A stretch of DNA of 64,000 nt from Rubrivivax sp. (GTDB taxonomy: Bacteria > Pseudomonadota > Gammaproteobacteria > Burkholderiales > Burkholderiaceae_C), in NCBI GenBank assembly GCA_019635285.1, contig JAHBZS010000010.1, positions 62,001-126,000 on the forward strand. Reading direction: 5' to 3'. Shown piece by piece: positions 34,091 to 41,429 of this stretch. Positions within the stretch are counted from its first letter, which is position 1; every line of letters starts with the position of its first letter. Under the pieces are notes generated by a model. It was not told the DNA's origin. It saw only the letters and a list, made by a program, of their open reading frames with translations, and searched no databases. The translations under genes and the position numbers were made by a program.

Positions 34091-35208
34091 GGCGCGCCCT
34101 GCGGTGCGCGGGGCTGCTGCTGGCCTGCGCCGGCGCCGCGCAGGCGCACAAGGCCAGCGACGCCTACCTGCACTGGCAGGTCGAGGGCAGCCGCGTCCAG
34201 CAGCGCATCGACATCGCGCTGCGCGACCTGGACCGCGAGCTGGCGCTCGATGCCGACGACGACGGGAAGTTGGACTGGGGTGAAGTGCGCCGCCGCTGGC
34301 CCGATATCGAGCGCCTGGCGGCACAAGGCGTGGTCGTCACCGCGGACGGGCAACCGTGCGCGCTGCAGGCCACGTCCGCACCGCAGCTGGACGAGCACAG
34401 CGACGGACGCTATGCCGTGCTGGAGCGCACGCTGCATTGCGCGTCGGCCGTGCAGGTGCTCGAAGTGGACTACCGGCTCTTCGAGCGCAGCGACGCGACG
34501 CATCGCGGCATCGCCCGCATCCCCGGCGCGGCGCAGGACGGCGTGGTGCTGGTGCCGGCGGCGGGGGTGCAGCGCTTCGTGGTCAACGAGGCCGGCCGGG
34601 CACCCGCGCTGCGCACGTTCGCCGGCTTCGTGGCCGAAGGCATGCGCCACATCGCCAGCGGGCTGGACCATGTGCTGTTCCTGGTGACGCTGCTGATGGT
34701 GGCGGTGTGGCGGCGCAGCGGCACGGGCTGGGTACCGCGCCGCACGGCGGCGTCGGCATGGGCCGAAACGCTGCGCCTGGTGACGGCCTTCACCGTGGCG
34801 CACTCGCTGACGCTGGGGCTGGCCGCCGCCGGGCTGCTGGCGCCGCCGGCGCGCTGGGTGGAATCGTTGATCGCGGCCAGCGTGCTGGTGGCGGCGCTGG
34901 ACAACCTGTGGCCCATCGTGCGCGGCCCGCGCTGGATCATGGTGTCGGTATTCGGCCTGGTGCATGGCCTGGGCTTCGCCGGCCCGCTGCAGGACCTGGG
35001 GCTGCGCCGCGGGGAACTGATGCTGCCGCTGCTGGGCTTCAACCTGGGCGTCGAACTCGGCCAGCTGATGCTGGTCGCGTTGCTGCTGCCCTTGGCCATC
35101 GTGCTGCGCGGCACGCGCTGGTACCGGCAGGCGGTCGTCGGTGGCGGCTCGGTGGCCATCGCCGGCCTGGCGCTGGTGTGGACCCTGCAGCGCAGCCTGG
35201 AGAGCTAG
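34087..35208 (+). CDS. HupE/UreJ-like membrane protein with N-terminal EF-hand-like loop
   Basis: A 373-residue protein: signal peptide (MRRALRCAGLLLACAGAAQA), a periplasmic domain of about 170 residues, then about six transmembrane segments. The loop LDADDDGKLDWGEV (about 55-68) is a near-canonical EF-hand calcium site. Membrane-domain landmarks include MRHIASGLDHVLFLV, VAHSLTLGLAAAG and GLVHGLGFAGPL, with histidines that in HupE proteins carry nickel or cobalt. Last gene of the DUF4331 cluster; a calcium-responsive metal transporter is a fair guess. The integron array begins 80 nt downstream. Confidence 0.8.
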   Translation: MRRALRCAGLLLACAGAAQAHKASDAYLHWQVEGSRVQQRIDIALRDLDRELALDADDDGKLDWGEVRRRWPDIERLAAQGVVVTADGQPCALQATSAPQLDEHSDGRYAVLERTLHCASAVQVLEVDYRLFERSDATHRGIARIPGAAQDGVVLVPAAGVQRFVVNEAGRAPALRTFAGFVAEGMRHIASGLDHVLFLVTLLMVAVWRRSGTGWVPRRTAASAWAETLRLVTAFTVAHSLTLGLAAAGLLAPPARWVESLIAASVLVAALDNLWPIVRGPRWIMVSVFGLVHGLGFAGPLQDLGLRRGELMLPLLGFNLGVELGQLMLVALLLPLAIVLRGTRWYRQAVVGGGSVAIAGLALVWTLQRSLES

Positions 35209-35288
35209 TGGCTGCGCCCGGCCGGGCCGGCACTGCGTACAGAAGGCCAGCGATATCCCGTAGGGCCAGTCATCCGGTTATTGCACAG

Positions 35289-35357
35289 TCTCAACGTTGA
35301 AGCTGAGCCGCGAGCGACGGCCTGCCGACGCGAGTCGGCTCGAGCGACTGGTTAGAC
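35289..35357 (-). repeat. attC site of the last cassette
   Basis: On the minus strand it opens with GTCTAAC and ends with GTTGAGA, 69 bp, with imperfect inverted arms between. The terminal core departs from GTTRRRY at its last base because it joins chromosomal DNA. Apart from that junction it matches the attC at 42139-42207. Confidence 0.85.
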
Positions 35358-35746
35358 CACGGGCCAGCCACCTGCTCGCGGATTGTGCCAAGCACTTGCA
35401 CCAGCTTCCCCCGCTTTCGAGGCGACTTGAGCTCCGCAGGCAACCGACTTAGCCAATGGCCGTTCGGGCCCACCGGCAAATTCCGAAGCGCCGCTAGCTG
35501 CCGCGAAGTAGGAAGCGGCTTGCGCGACAGAACCTCAATGAAGTGATCGAGCTGAGCCAATGCGCTGAATTGAAGTTCGTGAGACTCGAACTCCACGCGG
35601 AGGACCGCGTAACCGAGATGAGGAATTGCAACTGGAGCAGGAGGGTCGCAAGCTTCGCTCGTTCCGGGAACTGGCACATGAACCCAGAACGCTACAGGCG
35701 CAGTTCGCCAGTCTTTCTCATACGTGAAATGGAACGCGGACTTCAT
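35291..35746 (-). CDS. Integron cassette protein ORF151, copy 2
   Basis: A 151-residue protein of unknown function, opening MKSAFHFTYEKDWRTAPVAF. No signal peptide or membrane helix is seen. The nucleotide sequence from 35295 to 35761 appears identical to 42145-42611. The last 20 or so residues (NQSLEPTRVGRPSLAAQLQR) are encoded by the attC itself, and the stop (TGA) is completed by the bases downstream of the recombination point. It is the last cassette of the array, far from intI, so expression from an array promoter would be weak. Confidence 0.75.
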   Translation of the reverse strand: MKSAFHFTYEKDWRTAPVAFWVHVPVPGTSEACDPPAPVAIPHLGYAVLRVEFESHELQFSALAQLDHFIEVLSRKPLPTSRQLAALRNLPVGPNGHWLSRLPAELKSPRKRGKLVQVLGTIREQVAGPWSNQSLEPTRVGRPSLAAQLQR

Positions 35747-35754
35747 TTCGAGTG

Positions 35755-35894
35755 GTCTAACGTGGAGCTAACCGGGCGACGACGGATGGGCGCCCTGGCC
35801 GCGACGTGCATGATGAACCAAGGCGCCTCGCGGCCAGGGCGGCCAGGGCGGCCAGGGCGGCCAGGGCGGCCAGCCGTTGGCGCTCCGGTTGAGC
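35755..35894 (-). repeat. attC site of the higBA cassette
   Basis: A 140-bp site between the toxin-antitoxin cassette and the last ORF151 cassette. On the minus strand it starts GCTCAAC (14 nt after the antitoxin stop) and ends GTTAGAC. Imperfect long arms around GCGGCCAGGGCG / CGCCCTGGCCGC flank the loop. It contains a 9-bp tandem repeat, which makes it unusually long. Confidence 0.8.
35832..35873. repeat. 9-bp tandem repeat inside attC
   Basis: GGCCAGGGC is repeated four times in a row (35832-35867), followed by a partial copy (GGCCAG). It lies in one arm of the attC, so copy-number change would alter the folded site. Confidence 0.9.
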
Positions 35895-35907
35895 GAAAGG
35901 TTCGGCG

Positions 35908-36219
35908 TCACTTTTGGGGCACGAGCTTCACCTGCAGTTCGCACCCAACTGCCCGCGCGTAGCGTTGCAGTGTGCTCAAAGAAGGCGTGTGCTTGCCCGA
36001 CCCTTCAAGGCGTGAGATTGCGCTTTTTGTCGTTCCCATCCGCTCAGCCACAGCGTCTTGCGTCAATCCAGCGCGAGTACGGGCCTTGAGCAACTGCCCG
36101 ACAACTTGGTATTCGAGTTCAAGACTTTCGTAGGCTTCTGAGAAGCCCTTGCGGGTCTGCGCCTTCGCCAAAAATGCCTGGTGATCGTGCTTGACCGGGA
36201 TGTACTTCAGTTCAGCCAT
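35908..36219 (-). CDS. HigA-like XRE-family antitoxin
   Basis: A 103-residue protein with a helix-turn-helix of the Cro/C1 type: VGQLLKARTRAGLTQDAVAE and MGTTKSAISRLEGSG (about 40-77), then TPSLSTLQRYARAVGC. The N-terminal part (HDHQAFLAKAQTRKGF) would contact the toxin. The start overlaps the toxin stop by 8 nt, toxin first, the HigBA order. Expected to neutralise the toxin and repress the pair through the palindrome upstream. Toxin-antitoxin cassettes are common in chromosomal integrons and help keep arrays stable. Confidence 0.88.
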   Translation of the reverse strand: MAELKYIPVKHDHQAFLAKAQTRKGFSEAYESLELEYQVVGQLLKARTRAGLTQDAVAERMGTTKSAISRLEGSGKHTPSLSTLQRYARAVGCELQVKLVPQK

Positions 36220-36544
36220 GCTGCAACTCCTTCACGCGCCTTCTGGCAATCTTCAGTTCCTTGTCTGGGGTCTGCTGGCTCTTCTTGACGAACGCATGTA
36301 CTACAACAACCCGCTTCCCGACCAGGAAGCAATAGAACGCCCGACCGATGCCGGACTTTCCATGTGGCCGAAGTTCGAACAGACCTTCACCCATTGCTCG
36401 TGAGTGAGGCAGACGGAGGTTTGGCCCATATTCGGCCAGCAACTCGACCAGGCGCGCGTAGTCAGCCAGCACGTCTACCGGCCAGGCCTCAATCTCCGCG
36501 AGGACTCGCGGATGGAAGTACTCAAGCTCGTAGCGCACTGGCAC
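36212..36544 (-). CDS. RelE/HigB-like toxin (phage Gp49-like family)
   Basis: A 110-residue RelE-fold protein. It opens VRYELEYFHPRVLAEIEAWP and has LRLPHSRAMGEGLFELRPHG, FYCFLVGKRVVVVHAFVKK and TPDKELKIARRRVKEL, the pattern of HigB/Gp49-like mRNA-cleaving toxins. The likely start is a GTG at 36544 (minus strand). The operator palindrome sits 3 nt before it, so the leader is very short. It overlaps the antitoxin gene. Probably inhibits translation when unopposed. Confidence 0.88.
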   Translation of the reverse strand: MPVRYELEYFHPRVLAEIEAWPVDVLADYARLVELLAEYGPNLRLPHSRAMGEGLFELRPHGKSGIGRAFYCFLVGKRVVVVHAFVKKSQQTPDKELKIARRRVKELQHG

Positions 36545-36546
36545 AT

Positions 36547-36564
36547 GTTAGCACAGACGCTAAC
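36547..36564. promoter_or_regulatory. Palindromic operator of the higBA-like cassette
   Basis: GTTAGC (36547-36552) and GCTAAC (36559-36564) form a perfect 6-bp inverted repeat with a 6-nt spacer just upstream of the toxin start. Typical of autoregulated type II toxin-antitoxin promoters, implying that the cassette carries its own promoter. Confidence 0.6.
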
Positions 36565-36588
36565 CGGCGAGTGAGCGCGTTTTGTGAC

Positions 36589-36717
36589 GCTGAACGTTCG
36601 AGCTAAGCTGCCCGCGGAGGCAGGCGCTGTAAGCCCGGTTCGCGACAATAGTACTGCTGGCGCGGACCGGGCTTACAGCGCCTGCCGTAGCGGGTCAGCT
36701 TGAGCGAGGGGTTAGGC
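36589..36717 (-). repeat. attC site of the IS-disrupted cassette
   Basis: A 129-bp site. On the minus strand it begins GCCTAAC and ends GTTCAGC (imperfect core). Long inverted arms contain GGCAGGCGCTGTAAGCC and its complement. It is closely related to the attC at 41428-41555, with a different loop, suggesting a family of sites native to this host lineage. Confidence 0.85.
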
Positions 36718-36981
36718 GTCATCGCTGGCGCTGCCCGCGAATCGTACCGATGAAACTGTGCGCGTTGATGTGGCATGGTGGGGTGCGGAGCCGACGAAGA
36801 CCGTAACGACACTGGCGCTGCATGCCCGCGGGTTAGGTTGGTCCTGGGTGACGTTATCGACATTGGTGAGCGCTGCTTGCTGGCTGTGAAGCCGATAGGC
36901 ACGCATCCCGTCTGAGAGAGTGAGCTAAGACGACGTACCCGATATCGGCTCCGCATCCCGCAACAGATGATGGAGCAGGAC
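36718..36981. other. Left remnant of cassette 3 and left end of the IS110-family element
   Basis: 264 bp without a convincing gene. A minus-strand frame of 64 codons (36712-36906) ends in the attC as cassette genes do, but its composition is not persuasive. The right part must contain the non-coding left end of the IS110 element, whose exact boundary cannot be set because IS110 elements lack terminal inverted repeats. In characterised IS110-family elements such a region encodes the bridge RNA. Confidence 0.5.
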
Positions 36982-38146
36982 ATGGCGACGAGCAAGGCCA
37001 AGGTGGCGGCGAAGCTGGAGGTGGTGCACCCGGATGCTGCTGGTGTGGATGTGGGTGGCTCGAGCCATCACGTGGCGATACGCGGCGACGCACCGGGACA
37101 GACGGTGCGCGAGTTCGGGTGCTACACGAAGGATTTGCACGAGATGGCGGACTGGCTGCTGAGCAGTGGCGTGAAGATCGTGGCACTGGAGTCCACTGGG
37201 GTGTACTGGATACCGGTGTACGAGGTGTTGGAGCGAAGAGGGCTGGAAGTGCTGCTGGTGCACGCACGGCACGTCAAGGGCGTATCGGGTCGCAAGAGCG
37301 ACGTGCTGGATTGTCAGTGGCTGCAGCGCTTGCTGAGCTACGGACTGCTCAGGGGAGCGTTCCGGCCACAGGACCAGATGTGCGAGTTGCGCGAACTCAA
37401 CCGGCTGCGCATGAGACTGCTGCGGGAGCAAGGCAGGAGCGTGCAGCACATGCAGAAGGCGCTGACGGTGATGAACGTGCAGCTGACCAACGCGATCAGC
37501 GACGTGGCCGGGGTGACGGGGCAGAAGATCGTGCGGGCGATCGTGGAGGGTGAGCGGGATCCACAGGAGTTGGCCAGCTACAGGGACGCGCGCATCAAGG
37601 CCAGCGAGGAAGAGATCGCAGCCAGCCTGCAAGGCAACTGGCGCACCGAACACCTGCTGGCGCTGAAGGTGGCGCTGGCTATGTTCGACTTCTGCGGCCA
37701 GCAGATCGGGCAGTGCGAAGTGGAGATCGAGCGTGCGATGCAGGAACTGCAGCGCTTCACACAAGAGCCTGAGAAGGGCAAGAAGCGCAGCAAGGGCAAG
37801 AACGCACCGAAGTTCGACGTGCGAGAGCGGCTGTTCAAGATGTGCGGGGTGGACCTCACGCGCATCAACGGCATCGACGTGAGCACCGCGATGACGATCG
37901 TCAGCGAGATTGGCACGGACATGAGCCGATTCCCCAGCGACAAGCACTTCGCGTCGTGGCTGGGGCTGTGCCCCGGCACCAACATCAGCGGCGGCAAGAG
38001 GCTGGGCGCGGCCTCCAAGCACAGCGCCAACCGCGCCACACTGGCCTTGAAGCAGGCCGCGGCGGCGCTCAGAACCAGTGCGCTGCCCCCGGAGATTCGT
38101 AGCAGGAAGTTCTAGAGTCCGATCAACCGAGACGGAGATCGGACCG

Positions 38147-38407
38147 ATGAAGAAGAGATACAGCGAGGAACAGATCATTGGCTTCCTGCGCGAGGCCGAC
38201 GCTGGGCTGCCGGTCAAGGAGCTGTGCAGGAAGCACGGCTTCAGCGAGCCGAGCTACTACGCCTGGAAGGCCAAGTTCGGAGGCATGAAGGTGTCGGACG
38301 CACAGCGTCTGAAGGCGCTGGAAGCCGAGAACGGCAAGCTCAAGCGGCTGCTGGCCAACTCGATGCTCGAAGTCGACGCGATGCGCGAGGTGCTGAAGGG
38401 AAAATAG
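38147..38407 (+). CDS. IS3-family transposase OrfA
   Basis: An 86-residue protein with the Transposase_8 helix-turn-helix (RYSEEQIIGFLREADAGLPV, ELCRKHGFSEPSYYAWKAKF) and a leucine-zipper-like coiled coil (LKALEAENGKLKRLLANSML) for multimerisation. It ends GGA AAA TAG at the slippery heptamer used to make the OrfAB fusion. It binds the element's ends and regulates transposition. Confidence 0.95.
   Translation: MKKRYSEEQIIGFLREADAGLPVKELCRKHGFSEPSYYAWKAKFGGMKVSDAQRLKALEAENGKLKRLLANSMLEVDAMREVLKGK
38398..38404 (+). promoter_or_regulatory. Programmed -1 frameshift heptamer
   Basis: GGGAAAA in the phase G-GGA-AAA fits the X-XXY-YYZ rule, one codon before the orfA stop. A -1 slip continues into the orfB frame (AAA, then ATA GTG GCC), giving the OrfAB transposase. 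Confidence 0.8.
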
Positions 38408-39285
38408 TGGCCGTGGCGGCGCGTCGCGAGGTCGTGCGGCAGTTGCAGGACAGGGGCTTGAGCGAACGCCAGGCCTTGAAGCTGGTGGGCATGAGCGCCA
38501 GCACCCTGCGCTACGAACCCCGCGACGACGGCAACGGCCGGCTGCGCGAGCGCCTGACGGAGCTCGCCGGCCAGCACCGCCGCCACGGCTACCGGATGCT
38601 GCACAGCCGATTGCGCATTGACGGCTGGGCGATCAACGTCAAGCGCACCTACCGGGTCTACCGGGAGGAAGGCTTGATGGTGCGCAAGCGTCGGCGCAAG
38701 AAGCTGCCCGTGCCCGAGCGGCAACCCCTGGTGCGACCCATCCAACCCAACGAGGTGTGGAGCATGGACTTCGTGTTCGACGAGCTGGCCAACGGCCGGC
38801 GGGTCAAGACGCTGACGGTCGTGGACGACTGCAGCAAGGAGGCGGTGCAGATCGCCGTGGACACTTCGATCCCGGCGCTGTACGTGACCCGCGTGCTCGA
38901 CCAGGTCAAGGCCGAGCGCGGACTGCCCAAGGTGATCCGCACCGACAACGGCCCGGAGTTCGCCGGCAGGACGATGCAGACCTGGGCGGCCAGCAACGGC
39001 ATCGAGCTGCGCTTCATCCAGCCAGGCAAGCCGGTGCAGAACGCCTACATCGAGAGCTTCAACAGCCGCTTCCGCGACGAGTGCCTATCGCAGCACTGGT
39101 TCGCGAGTCTCAGCCACATGCGCAGCGTCATCGACAACTGGCGCGAGGACTACAACCACCACCGGCCGCACAGCACCCTCGGGTACGTGCCGCCGGCCGT
39201 GTTCGCCGCGCGTTGCCGCCAGCATGCTGGCGGCAACGCGCCAAACCCCGCATCAACGACTACGATGCAAACTCCCGGGCTCTAG
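38407..39285 (+). CDS. IS3-family transposase OrfB (DDE integrase domain)
   Basis: 292 residues if read from GTG 38407; it is normally made as an OrfAB fusion by frameshifting. A helical HTH_21 region (QHRRHGYRMLHSRLRIDGW) precedes the retroviral-type catalytic core. Catalytic residues: Asp in EVWSMDFVFDEL, Asp in VIRTDNGPEFAG, and Glu in NAYIESFNSRFRDECL. The C-terminal HHRPHSTLGYVPP is family-typical. Complete, so probably active. Confidence 0.93.
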   Translation: MAVAARREVVRQLQDRGLSERQALKLVGMSASTLRYEPRDDGNGRLRERLTELAGQHRRHGYRMLHSRLRIDGWAINVKRTYRVYREEGLMVRKRRRKKLPVPERQPLVRPIQPNEVWSMDFVFDELANGRRVKTLTVVDDCSKEAVQIAVDTSIPALYVTRVLDQVKAERGLPKVIRTDNGPEFAGRTMQTWAASNGIELRFIQPGKPVQNAYIESFNSRFRDECLSQHWFASLSHMRSVIDNWREDYNHHRPHSTLGYVPPAVFAARCRQHAGGNAPNPASTTTMQTPGL

Positions 39286-39559
39286 ATCGGACTGCTACGA
39301 AACCTGGGGGCAGCGCACCAGCCAGTCGGCGCTGGGTGCGTACTTCAGGACGCTGTGCGGTCGGATGGACAAAGCCAAGGCGGTGACGGCTGCGGCGCAC
39401 AAGCTCGCCAGGCTCATCTACGCCATGCTGACCAAAGGCCAGGAGTACACGGACCTGGGGCAGCTGTACTACGAGGAGCGCTACCGAGAGCGCGCCGTGC
39501 GGCAGCTTCAGCGGCGGGCTAACAAGCTTGGCATGCTCATCGTGCCGGCGGGCTCCTGA

Positions 39560-40084
39560 AAACCGCCAATCAAATCAACTACTTGGAAGGAGTTTCCTGA
39601 GAGGCGTCGAGCGCGGACGTGGCGAACCCATGAAGCGCACGGTAGCCGGACGGCACACACCTTCCGAGGCGGAAAACCCCGAAGCCGTGCGGCGAAGAGA
39701 GGCTGTTCTGGCTGTTCCTGCCACTTCGCCGATGAGGCGCGATGCGGCCACGAACGAGCAGATTTCAGCTCGACGCTGAGCGAGCGATGCAGACTGGTCG
39801 CAGAGCGCCATGCGAGGAACTTGCGGGCGAAGCCCAAGGTGACCGGCCAAGGGGAAACGGCCAAGTCCTGGCCCCGAAGGACCGTGACTTCTGCTCCTGC
39901 GAGCGCCATGGACGGTCGCCATCTCCTTCCGGGCGCTGAGCTGGGACCGGAGCGAGGTCTTCCGACCGCGGAAGCGACGCGAGGGCTTCGCGCGATGGCC
40001 AAGGTAGTGCCGGAGCGCGTGTCTGCGAGGCCCATGGCCGAGAAGGGTGCTGGCGCGCAGAAGATCTTGCCAATCGACGCCTAA
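39560..40084. other. Right remnant of cassette 3 and right end of the IS110-family element
   Basis: 525 bp between the IS110 transposase stop and the IS5 element. Its right edge (GCCTAA at 40079-40084) is the cassette's own recombination core. A minus-strand frame of 175 codons (39508-40035; starts MGLADTRSG) begins close to the core, as a cassette gene would. It is rich in Arg/Ser, runs into the IS110 end and matches no family I know. It may be the 5' part of the destroyed cassette gene, but I cannot support it as a real CDS. Confidence 0.45.
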
Positions 40085-41429
40085 CAGGCTGTTGAAATTT
40101 GGATCGATTGGCAGATCGATGCGCTTTGAGCAAGTAAATCAGCGTGAACGTGGAGGTCTGAACACCGTACTCGGTGGGTGTGGACCGAAGGTGCCGCGGC
40201 GCTTTCATCGCGTGCGCGGTGTCCCTTGGTGCTCATCGCAGCGCCCCGAGCGGCGATCTGCCCAGCATTCGAGCCATGCGCACGATGTTGCTGGCCGTCA
40301 TCGTGAGCTTGAAGTGCTGATCGACGCGTCGCAGCCCGCGGTACACCGTCTGGCGGATGCGACCGATGGTCTTGCCCCAGCCGAAGTGCTCCTCGATGCG
40401 CTTGCGGATCGTCTGGCTGATGGCGTAGCCGGGATGCCGCAGGGTGCGACCATCGATCGCGCTGCCGCCAATGCGCGTGTCATTGGCCGCTACGTGCGGC
40501 GTGATGCGGCGCTGGCGGCACGCAGCAATGAAGTCCCGGGTGTCGTAGGCCTTGTCCGCCGCGATGGTCTTGGGGTGAGTGCCGGGTACGGTGTCGAGCA
40601 TGGCCAGCGCCGCGGCGCGCTCGCCCAGGCCGTCGGCATGGGTGACCATCGCCCCGACCACCAGTCCCGAGCGGTTCTCCATCAGCACATGACCCTGGAA
40701 GGCCAGGATGGCTGCACCGTGGTGGCTCTTGCGGAACAGTCTGGCGTCGGGGTCGGTGGTGCTGACATGGGTGTCGTTGCTGCGCGGGCGGCCCTTCCAG
40801 TTGGCTTGGGCGTTGCGGCCGGGCCCGCCGTTGGCGTCGTCGCTGCCGCCGTCCTTCGGTGCGAAGCTCTTGTGGCTGGCCCAGGCCTGGATCAGCGTGC
40901 CGTCCACCGAGAAGTGTTCCTTGCTCAGCAGCCCGGCCTTGTCGGCCAGCGTCATGACCTCGGTGAAGAAGCTCTCGACCACGGCGTGCTGCAGCAACCG
41001 CTCGCGGTTCTTGCTGAAGCTGGAGTGGTCCCAGACCTCATCGTCGATGGCCAGGCCGATGAACCAGCGGTACAGCAGGTTGTAGCGCACCTGCTCCATC
41101 AGCTGGCGCTCGCTGCGTACCGAGAACAACACCTGGATCAGCATCGCACGCAGCAGCTTCTCCGGGGCGATGGAGGCACGCCCGCTGTCGGCATAGATCA
41201 GGTTGAACAGCCCGTTCAGGCGGCCCAGCGCTTCGTTGACCAGCAGGCGGATCGGGCGCAGCGGGTGATCGGCCGGCACGAAGTCTTCGAGCTTGGCCAC
41301 CGTGAACAGCGCCTCTTGCATACCGTCAGATCCTCGCATCGCCTTCACTCCGCGTTTTGCACAAACACGGTATCCACAACGACCACTGCCCAGACGACGT
41401 TTACGCGCGGGCGAAATTCAACAGCCTGC
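40085..41429 (-). mobile_element. IS5-family insertion sequence, 1345 bp, inserted in an attC core
   Basis: Begins CAGGCTGTTGAAATT, and its right end is the inverted copy AAATTCAACAGCCTG (one mismatch). It is flanked by the 4-bp direct repeat CTAA (40081-40084 and 41430-41433), which fits the YTAR target of IS5-type elements. Removing it rejoins GCCTAA to CGTTCG and regenerates a perfect GTTAGGC integron core. One intact transposase gene is present. Confidence 0.93.
40233..41348 (-). CDS. IS5-family transposase
   Basis: A 371-residue DDE transposase with an N-terminal DUF772-type region (PADHPLRPIRLLVNEALGRL, APEKLLRAMLIQVLFSVRSE). Catalytic-domain residues: Asp in HFSVDGTLIQAWAS, Asp in TIAADKAYDTRDF and Glu in RKRIEEHFGWGKTIGRIRQT. 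Downstream in-frame ATGs (41339, 41321) are alternative starts. No interruption seen. Confidence 0.95.
   Translation of the reverse strand: MKAMRGSDGMQEALFTVAKLEDFVPADHPLRPIRLLVNEALGRLNGLFNLIYADSGRASIAPEKLLRAMLIQVLFSVRSERQLMEQVRYNLLYRWFIGLAIDDEVWDHSSFSKNRERLLQHAVVESFFTEVMTLADKAGLLSKEHFSVDGTLIQAWASHKSFAPKDGGSDDANGGPGRNAQANWKGRPRSNDTHVSTTDPDARLFRKSHHGAAILAFQGHVLMENRSGLVVGAMVTHADGLGERAAALAMLDTVPGTHPKTIAADKAYDTRDFIAACRQRRITPHVAANDTRIGGSAIDGRTLRHPGYAISQTIRKRIEEHFGWGKTIGRIRQTVYRGLRRVDQHFKLTMTASNIVRMARMLGRSPLGALR

Larger units (their letters stand above)
38079..39317 (+). mobile_element. IS3-family insertion sequence (IS407-like), 1239 bp, complete
   Basis: Begins TGCGCTGCCCCC and ends GGGGGCAGCGCA. 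Terminal inverted repeats of about 26 bp continue to TTCGTAGCAG with a few mismatches. It is flanked by a 4-bp direct repeat CCAG (38075-38078 and 39318-39321), the duplication length of the IS407 group. It carries orfA and orfB with a slippery heptamer between them and all DDE residues, so it looks intact and recently inserted. Confidence 0.95.
36982..39559 (+). pseudogene. IS110-family transposase, interrupted by an IS3-family element
   Basis: The N-terminal DEDD nuclease domain (GVDVGGSSH, ALESTGVYW, RKSDVLDCQWL) and the C-terminal part up to AAAALRTS run from 36982 to 38078. After the IS3 insertion the same frame resumes at 39322 with SALGAYFRTLCGR and ends at 39559. Joining 36982-38078 to 39322-39559 gives an uninterrupted 444-residue transposase, the normal IS110 length. 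GGAG/AGGA lies before ATG 36982. The transposase is currently inactive. The left and right limits of the element are not defined. Confidence 0.9.

Noticed and set aside
30971-35208. Hydrogenase or urease operon because of the HupE/UreJ-like gene
   Set aside because: No hydrogenase, urease or maturation genes are present. HupE-like proteins also occur alone as metal transporters.
35832-35873. Tandem 9-bp repeats as a possible CRISPR or iteron array
   Set aside because: Repeats are directly adjacent with no spacers and lie inside an attC arm. No cas or replication gene is near.
36603-37001. 132-codon minus-strand frame across attC and the IS110 left end
   Set aside because: Much of it is translated attC stem and IS sequence. 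No independent support for coding.
39508-40035. 175-codon minus-strand frame in the disrupted cassette
   Set aside because: Position is right for a cassette gene, but composition is Arg/Ser-rich, it runs into the IS110 end and matches no family known to me. Kept only as a note.
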